Below are positions 46,150-54,759 of a stretch of 64,000 nt of DNA, piece by piece. The position numbers and the translations under genes were made by a program. This stretch comes from Terasakiispira papahanaumokuakeensis (GTDB taxonomy: Bacteria; Pseudomonadota; Gammaproteobacteria; Pseudomonadales; Halomonadaceae). The notes below the pieces were generated by a model. The model saw only the letters and a program-made list of their open reading frames with translations, made no database searches and had not been told where the DNA came from. Every line of letters starts with the position of its first letter. The stretch's first letter is position 1. Where the stretch lies: the NCBI RefSeq assembly GCF_001709345.1, contig NZ_MDTQ01000001.1, positions 2,865,980 through 2,929,979 on the forward strand, read 5' to 3'.

Positions 46150-46353
46150 ATAGGATCCACCTACTATTAAGTTGTGTTCAGGAGAACATGCCAGTCACAG
46201 GATCGACGGCTTAGCAGGATGCTCTGGGGATGCGGATTCAGACTAACAGGATGTTAGTAAGGGACACTGAATCTAATAGGATAGGTCGAGGGAGCGATCC
46301 AGGTGCTGGAATACCATTTAGGGATGAGGGGCGGCTATGCCGCCCATTTTTTT
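46150..46353 (+). ncRNA. CsrB/RsmZ-family regulatory RNA, copy 1
   Basis: About 200 nt; the 5' end is an estimate. Twelve GGA motifs occur between 46150 and 46330, several as AGGAT in hairpin loops: TGTTC-AGGA-GAACA (46175-46188), AGC-AGGAT-GCT (46213-46223), CTAAC-AGGAT-GTTAG (46243-46257). The last is enclosed by an outer stem GATTCAG (46235-46241) / CTGAATC (46267-46273). The 3' end is a terminator GGGCGGC-TAT-GCCGCCC plus seven Ts (46329-46353). Such RNAs sequester the translational regulator CsrA/RsmA. In Pseudomonas rsmZ also lies just after rpoS. Confidence 0.82.
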
Positions 46354-46550
46354 ATCTCAATTTTTCAATGTTGATTTTAACCTTCCGACCTAATATCTCC
46401 AATACAAAGCTCACGCTCACAAAGCAGCCGCTTACCTCGAGTTTATGTTCATTTCATACTAGAGCATATGAGCTATCATCAATTAGGCAATCTCTCACAG
46501 TACAATAAACTCAAACGACAAATGACATGTAAGTCAAAGCCGAATAAATA

Positions 46551-46590
46551 GCCCGCATAAAACAATCAGAGCTGTTTGTTTTATGCGGGC
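46551..46590. repeat. perfect 15-bp inverted repeat
   Basis: GCCCGCATAAAACAA pairs perfectly with TTGTTTTATGCGGGC around a 10-nt loop. There is no T tract on either side, only a weak U-rich stretch on the minus strand, so it is not a clear terminator. Confidence 0.85.
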
Positions 46591-46715
46591 GACTTCATGA
46601 AAAAAACGTTTCACAAACCATCAAGAACAGGCCATATAAAAAACAAACCAGATTGTTTTATTAGCACCACTTCATGAAACAAATATTTCAAAAGCAATCA
46701 AAAATAGGATATTCA
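46561..46715. repeat. degenerate tandem duplication of about 75-80 bp
   Basis: Two blocks in a row share, in the same order, TTGTTTTAT, ACTTCATGAAA, TTTCA, AATCAA or ATCAA, and AGGnnAT (about 46561-46637 and 46640-46715). The first includes the right arm of the perfect hairpin at 46551-46590; the second has lost the pairing. Confidence 0.6.
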
Positions 46716-46898
46716 CACAATCCAAAAAATCACAATAAGCCTCAATCATTTTCCCCCAGATTCAGACAAATCGATAATGAGTAGAAGAACGACCTTATCC
46801 CTATTCACCATGTAGGAAAAATATTACAACGCTTGTCTCCATTCTTCTTAATTCAACGCCATTGATCGCCTCAAATAAATCATCACACAACCATAACT

Positions 46899-46918
46899 CA
46901 TTGTTTTACTAAACAATG
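46899..46918. promoter_or_regulatory. 8-bp inverted repeat upstream of the second RNA
   Basis: CATTGTTT-TACT-AAACAATG is a perfect inverted repeat about 90 bp before the estimated start of the second RNA. It may bind a regulator; which one is unknown. Confidence 0.4.
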
Positions 46919-47007
46919 CGGAATCAATCAGAATACACCACAAGTGTTTACTCAACTTTGTGTCGTCTCCCCCTTGTAGCCAACCAATCTATTTAGGCTT
47001 AATCTTG

Positions 47008-47212
47008 TACTCGTGGTTAAGGAGAAAACCACCGGCGATAAAGGATGACGCCGAACTCGCAGGATGCGAAAACAGGCCCATAGCCAAGGATACAGGATGT
47101 ATATCGGCTTGCAGGATGCAGGGTCTTGATCAAGGAGGAATCAAGGGATTGGTTCAGGTGTAAGGATACCCCAAGGGACTGAAGGGCGGCTTAGGCCGCC
47201 CATCTTTTTTTA
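47008..47212 (+). ncRNA. CsrB/RsmZ-family regulatory RNA, copy 2
   Basis: About 205 nt; the start is inferred from a weak promoter ending near 47003. Eleven GGA motifs, five of them in the extended form AGGATG. Clear loop-presented sites: GTGGTT-AAGGAGAA-AACCAC (47013-47032), GGCG...AAGGATG...CGCC (47034-47052), TCGC-AGGAT-GCGA (47057-47069), ATAC-AGGAT-GTAT near 47091-47103, and CTTGAT-CAAGGAGGA-ATCAAG (about 47125-47145). The terminator GGGCGGC-TTAG-GCCGCCC plus seven Ts (47184-47211) nearly repeats that of copy 1. Expected to titrate CsrA/RsmA. Confidence 0.87.
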
Positions 47213-47250
47213 TATTGATGTCGTTTATAGACGACTGATACCAGTAGCGC

Positions 47251-47901
47251 CTATGGGCTCTGGGGTGAGGTTGGCTCAGCCACCCACTCAGCAGAAGTTA
47301 ACAACTGCTGTAAACCACGCTTAGAATTCCGGTCGCTATCTTGATGATACGTCATTGTCACCAGCAAGCTTGTCTCCTCATCACGCTGAGCCATCACTTG
47401 AATCACCTGGGTGCGCTTAGCGCCACCGATATAAGCCAATTGCAGCCCCGCATGTCCTGCAACATCAATCGATCGACATTGATTCAGCTGAATGTTTCGT
47501 TTCATCTGTTGGGAGAGCAACTCAGGTAATTGTCGGCACACCCGTCTAATCGCGTCACGCGTTTCTGGTACTGCATCTGATGTTGGATAAATGGCAATGT
47601 TATCGGCAAACCCAGTGCCATTGGTAGGCGTATTAAAATAGACGGCCATCTGCCCTGAATTAACAGCCTCCATCAGCCGGCTTAGCAAAGCGTCCGGAAT
47701 GGCCAAAGGGGTATCCGCCGATGTCGACTCGCGTAATGAGTTTAATTGTGTAGACGTCAACGCCATCCACCCCTCGGGTAAAGAAAAACGTAATCCGAAA
47801 GCACTTTGCTGTTGATCATCTTGCTCAGTCGCCCACACACCAGTGGTGACGACACACATTCCAATAACCGCCAACCTTAGGCAATGCATCCACGTTTTCA
47901 T
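47251..47901 (-). CDS. exported hypothetical protein
   Basis: 216 residues from the ATG that follows GAGAGG by 5 nt; an in-frame opening six codons longer is less likely. Signal peptide [27 protein letters not shown]. The mature part starts [14 protein letters not shown], reminiscent of the PsbP/DcrB-like fold (a beta sheet entered by a 'polypeptide segment F-x-LPxGW'), but this is only a resemblance. Two cysteines (VCRQL, LNQCRS) might form a disulfide. Divergent from dapE. Function unknown. Confidence 0.75.
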   Translation of the reverse strand: MKTWMHCLRLAVIGMCVVTTGVWATEQDDQQQSAFGLRFSLPEGWMALTSTQLNSLRESTSADTPLAIPDALLSRLMEAVNSGQMAVYFNTPTNGTGFADNIAIYPTSDAVPETRDAIRRVCRQLPELLSQQMKRNIQLNQCRSIDVAGHAGLQLAYIGGAKRTQVIQVMAQRDEETSLLVTMTYHQDSDRNSKRGLQQLLTSAEWVAEPTSPQSP

Positions 47902-48058
47902 AAGATCCTCTCTATACACTCAATCGCAATCCAAAGATCGGGGTATACCGCTTATTTTTCTTGATGCACATCACAGTGAATATCCGATCCGTTACAATAG
48001 AGCTCCAATCAGTGCATCACGCACCCCTCGGCCCTTTTGTAATGCGAATCAGGACACT

Positions 48059-49210
48059 ATGACATTTCACCAAAATCTTTCGCCCACACTGGCCTTGGCC
48101 TTTGACCTCATCAGCCGCCCATCAGTCACTCCGGAAGATGCTGGCTGCCTAACACTCATCAGTCAACGATTGGCTCAGCTGGGTTTTACTTTAGAGCCGC
48201 TGCGTATTGGTGAAGTCGATAATCTCTGGGCTCGGCGAGGGCAACAGGGTCCCTTATTCTGTTTTGCAGGTCATACAGATGTTGTACCTACAGGGCCTGA
48301 AGATCATTGGTCTTACCCGCCATTTGAGCCACTCATTGATTCAGAAGGCATGTTGTGCGGACGCGGCGCTGCCGATATGAAAGGCAGCCTTGCCGCAATG
48401 GTCGTCGCCATTGAACGATTTGTCACAGCACACCCTGACCACCCAGGCAGCTTGGCCTTTTTGCTCACCAGCGATGAAGAAGGTCCCGCCGTCAACGGCA
48501 CTAAGGCCGTGATTCAACATTTACAGGAACGCCAAGAGTCAATCGATTGGTGCCTGGTGGGAGAACCATCGAGCACTGCACAAGTCGGTGATGTCATCAA
48601 AAATGGCCGCCGCGGTTCATTAGGCGCCACACTCACGGTGAAAGGGATCCAAGGGCATGTTGCCTATCCCCACTTGGCACGTAACCCCATCCATCAGGCT
48701 GCTGCCGCCTTGGATGAGCTTGCCCATACCGAGTGGGATCAAGGAAACGACTATTTTCCGCCCACAAGCTTCCAAATTTCGAATATCAGTGGCGGAACAG
48801 GGGCCACCAATGTGATCCCTGGGCACTTAACCGTTGTATTTAACTTCCGATTTTCCACTGAAGTCACCGCAGAAATCCTCAAAGCACGGGTTGAAGACAT
48901 GTTGCAGCGCCATCAGCTCGACTATGAGCTGGACTGGACGTTGTTTGGCGAGCCTTTTCTCACAGAGGCAGGCCCTTTAGTCGATGCCGCAATTCACGCG
49001 ATTGAGCATGTCACAGGCATCGACACAGTGTTATCAACCGCAGGTGGCACGTCAGATGGTCGATTTATTGCACCAACAGGCGCTCAAGTCATTGAACTGG
49101 GGCCGGTCAATGCCACCATCCATAAAGTCGATGAAAGAATCGCCGCGGCTGACCTCGACACCTTGACTGATATTTACCAGCAATTGCTTGAACAACTGCT
49201 CGCATCATGA
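48059..49210 (+). CDS. dapE: succinyl-diaminopimelate desuccinylase
   Basis: Zinc hydrolase releasing LL-diaminopimelate, the step after DapC. Start set at ATG ([29 protein letters not shown]) after AGGA; the open frame upstream overlaps a divergent gene and is not coding. 383 residues. Metal ligands in [20 protein letters not shown] and TSDEEGPA; dimer domain follows; [12 protein letters not shown] near the C terminus supplies the last histidine-adjacent loop. Its pathway partners dapD and dapC are at the left of the window, so the lysine genes are split in two places. Confidence 0.96.
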   Translation: MTFHQNLSPTLALAFDLISRPSVTPEDAGCLTLISQRLAQLGFTLEPLRIGEVDNLWARRGQQGPLFCFAGHTDVVPTGPEDHWSYPPFEPLIDSEGMLCGRGAADMKGSLAAMVVAIERFVTAHPDHPGSLAFLLTSDEEGPAVNGTKAVIQHLQERQESIDWCLVGEPSSTAQVGDVIKNGRRGSLGATLTVKGIQGHVAYPHLARNPIHQAAAALDELAHTEWDQGNDYFPPTSFQISNISGGTGATNVIPGHLTVVFNFRFSTEVTAEILKARVEDMLQRHQLDYELDWTLFGEPFLTEAGPLVDAAIHAIEHVTGIDTVLSTAGGTSDGRFIAPTGAQVIELGPVNATIHKVDERIAAADLDTLTDIYQQLLEQLLAS

Positions 49211-49211
49211 A

Positions 49212-49475
49212 ATGAACAAATTCGAGCACTGGATTCGTCGCCAGGCCAAACAGCCAAAGCGTCAGCTTAAACGGTTTGTTCTGGGGATGACCCTCTTCTT
49301 CACAGGAGGACTCATGTGGTTGTCTGCACCGCCTGTGATTGAAAACCACCATGAGATGATGTGGCAACAATTAGGCATGCTCATGCTGATGGGTATTGGC
49401 GGCGTAATCGCACTATACCATTACTTATTATTATCACTGGGTCGACTTTTCGACTGGTGGCGGGAGAAACCATGA
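49212..49475 (+). CDS. small membrane protein of unknown function
   Basis: 87 residues from ATG, one base after the dapE stop; no separate ribosome site, so translation is probably coupled to dapE. A basic N terminus (RRQAKQPKRQLKRF) is followed by two hydrophobic segments (VLGMTLFFTGGLMWLSAP and LGMLMLMGIGGVIALYHYLLL), predicted to span the inner membrane twice. No family recognised. Its stop overlaps the next gene by 4 nt. Confidence 0.75.
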   Translation: MNKFEHWIRRQAKQPKRQLKRFVLGMTLFFTGGLMWLSAPPVIENHHEMMWQQLGMLMLMGIGGVIALYHYLLLSLGRLFDWWREKP

Positions 49476-49885
49476 GCCAAGCAAACACGACCGAAGCCAC
49501 AGAGCGTTATCCAGATATTGAGATTTATCTCAAATTCAGCGATGCCACACTGTTAACGCCTTTCCTGAAGGCCCACCTGGAAGAAGTCAGTGAGCCCCAG
49601 ATCCACCGGAAAGGTGCTCGCTGGCCAGTATCCCACCAAGGTCAAAATTTCCGGGTGCAATGGGTTCCAAACGCTGTTGGGTCATGGTCAAGCCTATGGT
49701 TCAATAGCGATCAAACCCCCTGGGCGACGGATCAGGACGCCGCACAAGCAGCAGCAAAAATGCTGAATCAGGCCGTACGTTGCTCGCCTGGACCCTGGCA
49801 ACCAGGCGATGATCCAGACGCTTGGCTAGAAGTCACACCCCAGGGTGAGATCCAACAGATTCAATGGCCTGAGCACAATACTTGA
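49472..49885 (+). CDS. hypothetical protein
   Basis: 137 residues from ATG overlapping the previous stop (ATGA), 6 nt after GGGAG. A longer in-frame opening exists upstream but overlaps the membrane-protein gene. Soluble, with an acidic, tryptophan-rich C-terminal half (WVPNAVGSWSSLWF, PGPWQPGDDPDAWLEVT). No known family or motif. Third gene of the dapE transcript, followed by a bidirectional terminator. Confidence 0.75.
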   Translation: MSQANTTEATERYPDIEIYLKFSDATLLTPFLKAHLEEVSEPQIHRKGARWPVSHQGQNFRVQWVPNAVGSWSSLWFNSDQTPWATDQDAAQAAAKMLNQAVRCSPGPWQPGDDPDAWLEVTPQGEIQQIQWPEHNT

Positions 49886-49961
49886 AGGTCATAAAAAGCT
49901 TGAAGGCAAACAACCGACATCATCTCAGCCAGTAGCACAACAAATAGCATAATACCGATAC

Positions 49962-49989
49962 AAGAATGCCGCCCAAAGGCGGCATTCTT
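49962..49989. terminator. bidirectional terminator hairpin
   Basis: A perfect 12-bp stem AAGAATGCCGCC / GGCGGCATTCTT with a CAAA loop, between the convergent dapE unit and the cold-shock-domain gene. The arms carry A and T runs on both sides. Confidence 0.8.
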
Positions 49990-50069
49990 GGCGCTTGAAG
50001 ACTTGGCGAGTGACTACAACTCACCACAGCGCAATCCGATGACAAAGTTTATGTCATGCACAAACCAAG

Positions 50070-50612
50070 TCATGCCACAATGGACACATCTTCTGCTTGT
50101 AACCCTTTTTCTCCCTCAACCGCACTAAAGCGAACGCGTTGTCCTTCACGTAAAGTACGATGCCCTGTACCTCGAATCGCTCGGAAGTGGACAAACACCT
50201 CCCCTCCCGTATCGCGGATAATGAAGCCAAATCCTTTGTTCACATTAAACCACTTCACAATCCCTTCCTCACGCGCATCATCAAGGTCATCCCGATCAGC
50301 CACATGAATAGAGTGTTGCTGTTGTGGATTACGGCCACGTGCAGGTTGGCCCTGGTGATCTTGAGCTGCTCGATCTGAGTGGGGACGGCGCAAATAGTCA
50401 TTGGCCAAACTGGCCAACCACAATAGAACGAAGAACAACAACGCTGTTTTGGTATAAGCCAACCCGGCAGCATCATGTGCAAACCAAGTATCAACCCCTT
50501 CAGGCAATAACCGACGACCACCATGCTCTAAGAGAAGTACCAATAAAATCGGAGCAGGTAGCGCCAGACACAGACTAATAAAAACAGTTCTTAATAATGA
50601 ATTATTCCGCAT
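50070..50612 (-). CDS. membrane protein with C-terminal cold-shock domain
   Basis: 180 residues. Two hydrophobic segments (residues 8-28 and about 55-70) are followed by a charged, Gln-rich linker and a cold-shock domain (about 115-180). RNP1 is KGFGFI and RNP2 is VFVHF, so nucleic acid binding should be intact. A free CspA-type protein is about 70 residues, so this is a fusion that places a single-strand RNA/DNA-binding domain at the inner membrane. Function is unknown. The minus-strand ribosome site is weak. Confidence 0.9.
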   Translation of the reverse strand: MRNNSLLRTVFISLCLALPAPILLVLLLEHGGRRLLPEGVDTWFAHDAAGLAYTKTALLFFVLLWLASLANDYLRRPHSDRAAQDHQGQPARGRNPQQQHSIHVADRDDLDDAREEGIVKWFNVNKGFGFIIRDTGGEVFVHFRAIRGTGHRTLREGQRVRFSAVEGEKGLQAEDVSIVA

Positions 50613-50888
50613 AAGATATCTCTAAAATAATACGAAGCGGGCAACATTTAGCCTCATTGTCAATGAAGGCCGCTGCACCACAAGTCAGGTTTCTACGTTT
50701 TTGTACTCACCAGTGCTTTGCTAAACACCAGGATACTGCGACACACTAACCACTACTTTCCCTTCGGCAGGGATAGCAAGTCTGGCATTATATCGACAAT
50801 AGACAGACATTGCTTGCCCCATGCCGAGTCACAGCAGCAAGCGGTTGTACAGCTAAACACTGATTTCACAGAAAATATAGGACAGCTC

Positions 50889-51125
50889 ATGGATTCTAGT
50901 CAGAAAAATCTCCGCTTGGATGAGCGACTTGATGAGCTGGAAAGCCGACAGGCTTTCCAAGATGAGTTGCTCGACCGCCTCAACGACGAAATTATTCGGC
51001 AGGGGCAGAGGCTACAAACACTACAAGAAGGCCTGCAGCATCTCTACCAGCGTTTTAATGAAGTCCGAGCACCCGATGATGACAGAACCCCTAGTCTAGA
51101 CGATGAACGCCCACCACATTATTAA
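50889..51125 (+). CDS. slyX: SlyX family protein
   Basis: 78 residues from ATG, 6 nt after AGGA; the 57-codon upstream extension is not typical of the family. LRLDERLDELESRQAFQDELLDRLNDEI is a classic SlyX coiled coil (heptads of Leu/Glu) followed by an acidic Pro-rich tail ending RPPHY, the family ending. SlyX is widespread in gammaproteobacteria and its role is unknown. Convergent with bolA after 42 bp. Confidence 0.92.
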   Translation: MDSSQKNLRLDERLDELESRQAFQDELLDRLNDEIIRQGQRLQTLQEGLQHLYQRFNEVRAPDDDRTPSLDDERPPHY

Positions 51126-51167
51126 TGTTCAGTTCACCATTAAAATCTGCATGTGACTTCATGAGGA

Positions 51168-51476
51168 TCAACTGCCGCCCCGACAATTCGGCGAGTCGGG
51201 GCGCGCCTCTCCCCGCTTTTGCCACTCATCAGGGGTATATAAGTGCATAGCTAATGCATGTACGGGACCGGCTTTCTCTTGTGCCAAGATCGTATAAACC
51301 CGCTGATGCCGCTTCACCGGACTCAAGCCGGAAAAAGCAGCAGAGACAAGCGTAACTTTAAAATGACTCTCTCGCCCTGGCGGGCCACTGTGGCGGTCAC
51401 TTTCATTTTCCAACCACAACAGTTCCGGCGCCAATGCAGCCGTCAACTTATCACGAATCGCATTTTCAACTTGCAT
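51168..51476 (-). CDS. bolA: BolA family protein
   Basis: 102 residues from the ATG giving MQVENAIRDKLTAALAPELLWLENESD, 8 nt after GAGG; ATGs further upstream sit too close to that site. BolA proteins partner with monothiol glutaredoxins in iron-sulfur trafficking and may bind DNA. Class-II-KH-like fold motifs SHFKVTLVSAAFSGLSPVKRHQRVY and VHALAMHLYTPDEW are present. A GC-rich hairpin within its 3' end (51178-51201) could help end transcription. Confidence 0.93.
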   Translation of the reverse strand: MQVENAIRDKLTAALAPELLWLENESDRHSGPPGRESHFKVTLVSAAFSGLSPVKRHQRVYTILAQEKAGPVHALAMHLYTPDEWQKRGEARPDSPNCRGGS

Positions 51477-51545
51477 CGTCATGTCCTCTAAAAACCATAT
51501 CCCCTGATCACTCCTGACCAAAGGCTTAAAACATCACCGGCACTT

Positions 51546-54041
51546 CTATTTTAATTGTTTTAATAATTGATGAGGCGCTTGTCGTCGCCCAGGTGCCAGC
51601 GCCCAGTATGCCAACAGCATCAAGAGTCCTGCCCCGGCTAAAGGCGGTATTAGCCAGATGATGGGGGCAGGTGACCATGTCAAACCAAACATTTGCTCGG
51701 CTAACACACTATATAGAACTTCAGCAATCAAACTGGCGAGCCCTCCGGACAACAAGCCTAACATGCAAAATTCGGCATTTTGACGCCCCCTCAATTTTGG
51801 CCATGTCGCCCCCAATACACGCAATAATGCTTGCTCTTTTAGACGCGCATCTAAACTGGCCATCATTAACGCCCAGGTCACTAATAGTGCAGCCAAAACG
51901 ACAAAACCTAGCACATACTCAATGCCCAAACTCAGCTGGCCAATCAGGTTCTCTGCCTGCGTCAATAAGGCACGAATGTCTAAGAAAGCCACACCGGGGA
52001 AACGCTGGGCCAGATGTCGCAAAAGCCCTTCGGCTTGCTGTGGCAACGCAAAACTGCCCAAAAAAGTATGTGGATAAGCCTGCATCACGCTCGGTGGCAA
52101 AATGACATAAAAGTTTGGATTTAGACTACTCCACTCAAGGTCACGAAAACTTGTAATTTGCGCTTTAAGCGATTGGCCAGCAATCGAAAAAGTTAAGGTA
52201 TCCCCGAGCGTAAGCCCCAGCCGATCGGCTAACCCCTGCTCAACGGAAGCTTCAGGCATACCCGCAGCATTGACCCCCGCGCCCGGCCACCAGCGTCCTG
52301 CACTTAACCGGTTATGGTCAGGCAGCTCAGCACTCCAGGTCAGGTTCCACTCTCGTCGAAGTGTATTGCTACCCCGCTGAGATGCGGGCACAGCATCTTC
52401 AGCAGCCTCATCATTAATCCCACTCAAGCGCCCACGCACAACAGGATATAAATCACTATGCTCAATACCAGCCTCATTGAGCGCCTGCAAAAAAGCAGAT
52501 TGCTCCTGTGGCTGAATATCAATCGCAAAGTGGTCTGGCCGATCTTCAGGGAAACGCATTTGCCAGGTTTCGAGTAGCTGCTGACCACTTCTGGCCACCA
52601 ACAATAAAGCGGTAAACGTCAGCGTGAAGGTCGCCAGCTGCAACAAGGTGGCTTGCCGTTGGTGGTACAACCGCCTTAACGCTTGCCGCCAATGCCATGA
52701 GAATTGGTTTCGAGCCTGATAAAGGCTCCATAACACACCCCAGCCAAACAAGGCGACGAGAACACCGGCAACCCCTAACCCCAGCAAGGTCCATAACGTT
52801 AAGCGAGCATCACCGGATAACCAATAACCTAACCCCAAAACAACAATCGCCATCAGCAAATAGCGCCAGCCACTACTGAAGCCTTGAGGTAAAGGGCGGT
52901 TTTGGAGCACTGATAGAGGCGAAACAGAGACCAGCCTCAGCAAAGGCACTAAAGCAAACCCCAACAATATCCATAGTGCCAGCAAGATCGCTGTACCGAG
53001 CGGCCATAGTGCCGGGGAAGGTAGCGTAATCGGCAATAGGGGCTGCAACAAAGCCACCAATCCCTGCTGGGCGGCATAACCGATCAAGCCTCCGAATAGC
53101 CCCGCAAAGACACCCACCCAGGCAAACTGCCATAACCAAAGGCGTCTTATGCGTTGACGCGAAACACCCAGAGCTCGCAACAAGGCGACGGTACTCGTTT
53201 GCCGACGAACCTGACGATGAGTGGCCAACGCGACCGCCATGGAAGCCAGCAGCACCGCCACTAAACCCGCCTGCCCAAGATAACGCCGTCCATAATCCAG
53301 CGCTCGACCAATCCCAGGGCGGTCATCATCTAAAGATAACAACCGCTGATTGTCTGAAAGTTGCGGCGTTAGCCATTGTCGCCAATCCGCCAATGCCTGC
53401 GCGCTACCGGTAAACCCAGCGCGCCAACGGATGCGACTTAATGGCCCCATCAATACTGAATCTTCAAGACTTTTGAGGTTAACCATCAACTTGGGGGCTA
53501 GGCTAGAAAGGCCACCGCCTTGATCCGGCGCCATTAAAAGCTCAGCCGAAAATCTCAACGTTTTATCCCCAAGCTCAACCTCGTCTCCCGGCACGACACC
53601 GAGCCTCAGCGCTAACCCCGGCTCAAGCCATATTTCGCCTGGCTTAGGCGGAGACTGGACCGAACGCCGTTGACCTTTTTGTTGAATATCAATCGACCCC
53701 AACAATGGGTAGTGAGCATCGACCGCCGTCACGCTGGCTAACAACATGGCATCATCATGAGCGGCCATACTAGAAAAACGCGCAATACGCGTCATCGATA
53801 ATCCACGCGACAGAGCTTGCTGTGCCCAGGGTTCAGGCAGTGGCTGGCGATCACTTAACACTAGATCCCCCCCAGCCATACGAGCAGCTTCTTGGTCCAA
53901 CGCACGTTGCAGACGATCCCCCACGACACCTAATAAAGTGGCACAGGCCACAGCTAAGATCAGAGCCGCTAATAACACTCGATACTCACCTGCTTTGACA
54001 CTGCGCCAAGCGAGACGCCCCGCTAGAGATAGATCACGCAT
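51546..54041 (-). CDS. ybbP: ABC transporter permease, YbbP-like (FtsX family)
   Basis: 831 residues. The start ATG overlaps the ybbA stop by 8 nt, with GAGGAGG upstream inside ybbA. An N-terminal membrane segment (VLLAALILAVACATLLGVVG) leads into a large extracytoplasmic domain, then four central and four C-terminal membrane segments in FtsX-like blocks (LVAVLLASMAVALATHRQVRRQTSTVALLRALGVSRQRIRRL). YbbAP systems are thought to extract lipids or hydrophobic compounds from membranes, but no substrate is proven. Companion of ybbA, divergent from tesA as in E. coli. Confidence 0.92.
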   Translation of the reverse strand: MRDLSLAGRLAWRSVKAGEYRVLLAALILAVACATLLGVVGDRLQRALDQEAARMAGGDLVLSDRQPLPEPWAQQALSRGLSMTRIARFSSMAAHDDAMLLASVTAVDAHYPLLGSIDIQQKGQRRSVQSPPKPGEIWLEPGLALRLGVVPGDEVELGDKTLRFSAELLMAPDQGGGLSSLAPKLMVNLKSLEDSVLMGPLSRIRWRAGFTGSAQALADWRQWLTPQLSDNQRLLSLDDDRPGIGRALDYGRRYLGQAGLVAVLLASMAVALATHRQVRRQTSTVALLRALGVSRQRIRRLWLWQFAWVGVFAGLFGGLIGYAAQQGLVALLQPLLPITLPSPALWPLGTAILLALWILLGFALVPLLRLVSVSPLSVLQNRPLPQGFSSGWRYLLMAIVVLGLGYWLSGDARLTLWTLLGLGVAGVLVALFGWGVLWSLYQARNQFSWHWRQALRRLYHQRQATLLQLATFTLTFTALLLVARSGQQLLETWQMRFPEDRPDHFAIDIQPQEQSAFLQALNEAGIEHSDLYPVVRGRLSGINDEAAEDAVPASQRGSNTLRREWNLTWSAELPDHNRLSAGRWWPGAGVNAAGMPEASVEQGLADRLGLTLGDTLTFSIAGQSLKAQITSFRDLEWSSLNPNFYVILPPSVMQAYPHTFLGSFALPQQAEGLLRHLAQRFPGVAFLDIRALLTQAENLIGQLSLGIEYVLGFVVLAALLVTWALMMASLDARLKEQALLRVLGATWPKLRGRQNAEFCMLGLLSGGLASLIAEVLYSVLAEQMFGLTWSPAPIIWLIPPLAGAGLLMLLAYWALAPGRRQAPHQLLKQLK

Positions 54042-54759
54042 GCGCCTCCTCCAAACGCCCATGACGTAGCCAAAAAATACGCTGGCAACGCTGGGCTAAT
54101 GTCAAATCATGCGTCACTAAAATCAAGGTGGCCCCTGATTCTTGATTCAGCTGGAATAGTAGATCGGCCACATGCTGACCATTATCACTATCCAAATTAC
54201 CTGTAGGTTCATCAGCGAATAGAACTTTGGGTGTTGTCGCAAAGGCTCGTGCGATGGCGACTCGCTGCTGCTCCCCCCCTGACAACACCTGCGGATGATG
54301 GTGTAAGCGACTTTCTAAACCCACTTGATTCAGCCAGTGCTGCGCTTTTGACTCAGCCTCTGGATCACCTTGTAACTCCAGCGGCAAAAGCACATTTTCT
54401 AAGGCCGTCAGCTCAGGTAATAGTTGGAAGGATTGAAACACAAACCCAACATCCCGAGCCCTAATCGCCGCCCGATCGTCTTCATTCAACTGAGAGAAAG
54501 GCGCCCCTTGCCACATTAATGTGCCTTGAGTCGGTACATCCAACCCAGCCAATAAAGCCAGTAATGTCGATTTACCGGCACCCGAAGGGCCAACAATCGC
54601 CACACTTTCTCCGGCAGAGATAGTCATATTCAGATCAGCTAAAATCACCAGAGGCTGCTCGGCAGTTTCGATTTGATAACCCAGCGCCTTGACTTGAATC
54701 AGCGGCGCAGAAGATAGATCCTGATAACCTGTTTGATTCGCTGGAGGATGATGCGGCAT
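54034..54759 (-). CDS. ybbA: ABC transporter ATP-binding protein YbbA
   Basis: 241 residues. Walker [11 protein letters not shown]-loop VFQSF, signature [14 protein letters not shown], Walker B VLFADEPT with GNLD, and the switch histidine in LVTHD. MacB/LolD-type ATPase for the YbbP permease. Start ATG (complement of 54757-54759) is 8 nt after GAGG; that ATG shares the CATG tetranucleotide with the tesA start on the other strand. Confidence 0.95.
   Translation of the reverse strand: MPHHPPANQTGYQDLSSAPLIQVKALGYQIETAEQPLVILADLNMTISAGESVAIVGPSGAGKSTLLALLAGLDVPTQGTLMWQGAPFSQLNEDDRAAIRARDVGFVFQSFQLLPELTALENVLLPLELQGDPEAESKAQHWLNQVGLESRLHHHPQVLSGGEQQRVAIARAFATTPKVLFADEPTGNLDSDNGQHVADLLFQLNQESGATLILVTHDLTLAQRCQRIFWLRHGRLEEAHA

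Larger units (their letters stand above)
46354..47007. other. AT-rich gap between the two CsrB-like RNAs
   Basis: About 650 bp without a supportable gene. It contains the perfect 15-bp hairpin at 46551-46590, the degenerate duplication at 46561-46715, and an inverted repeat at 46899-46918. A half site TGTAAG is at 46528-46533. The second RNA's promoter should be near 46974-47003 (TTGTAG, 18 bp, CTTAAT). Confidence 0.6.

Noticed and set aside
46230-46508. 92-codon open frame across the first CsrB-like RNA
   Set aside because: It crosses the RNA's terminator, has no ribosome site and no protein-like composition; the GGA hairpins explain the segment.
46960-47163. 67-codon open frame across the second CsrB-like RNA
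   Set aside because: It overlaps the regulatory RNA hairpins and lacks a ribosome site and conserved sequence.
47843-48058. 72-codon extension of DapE
   Set aside because: It overlaps the divergent exported-protein gene and is not part of the DapE family.
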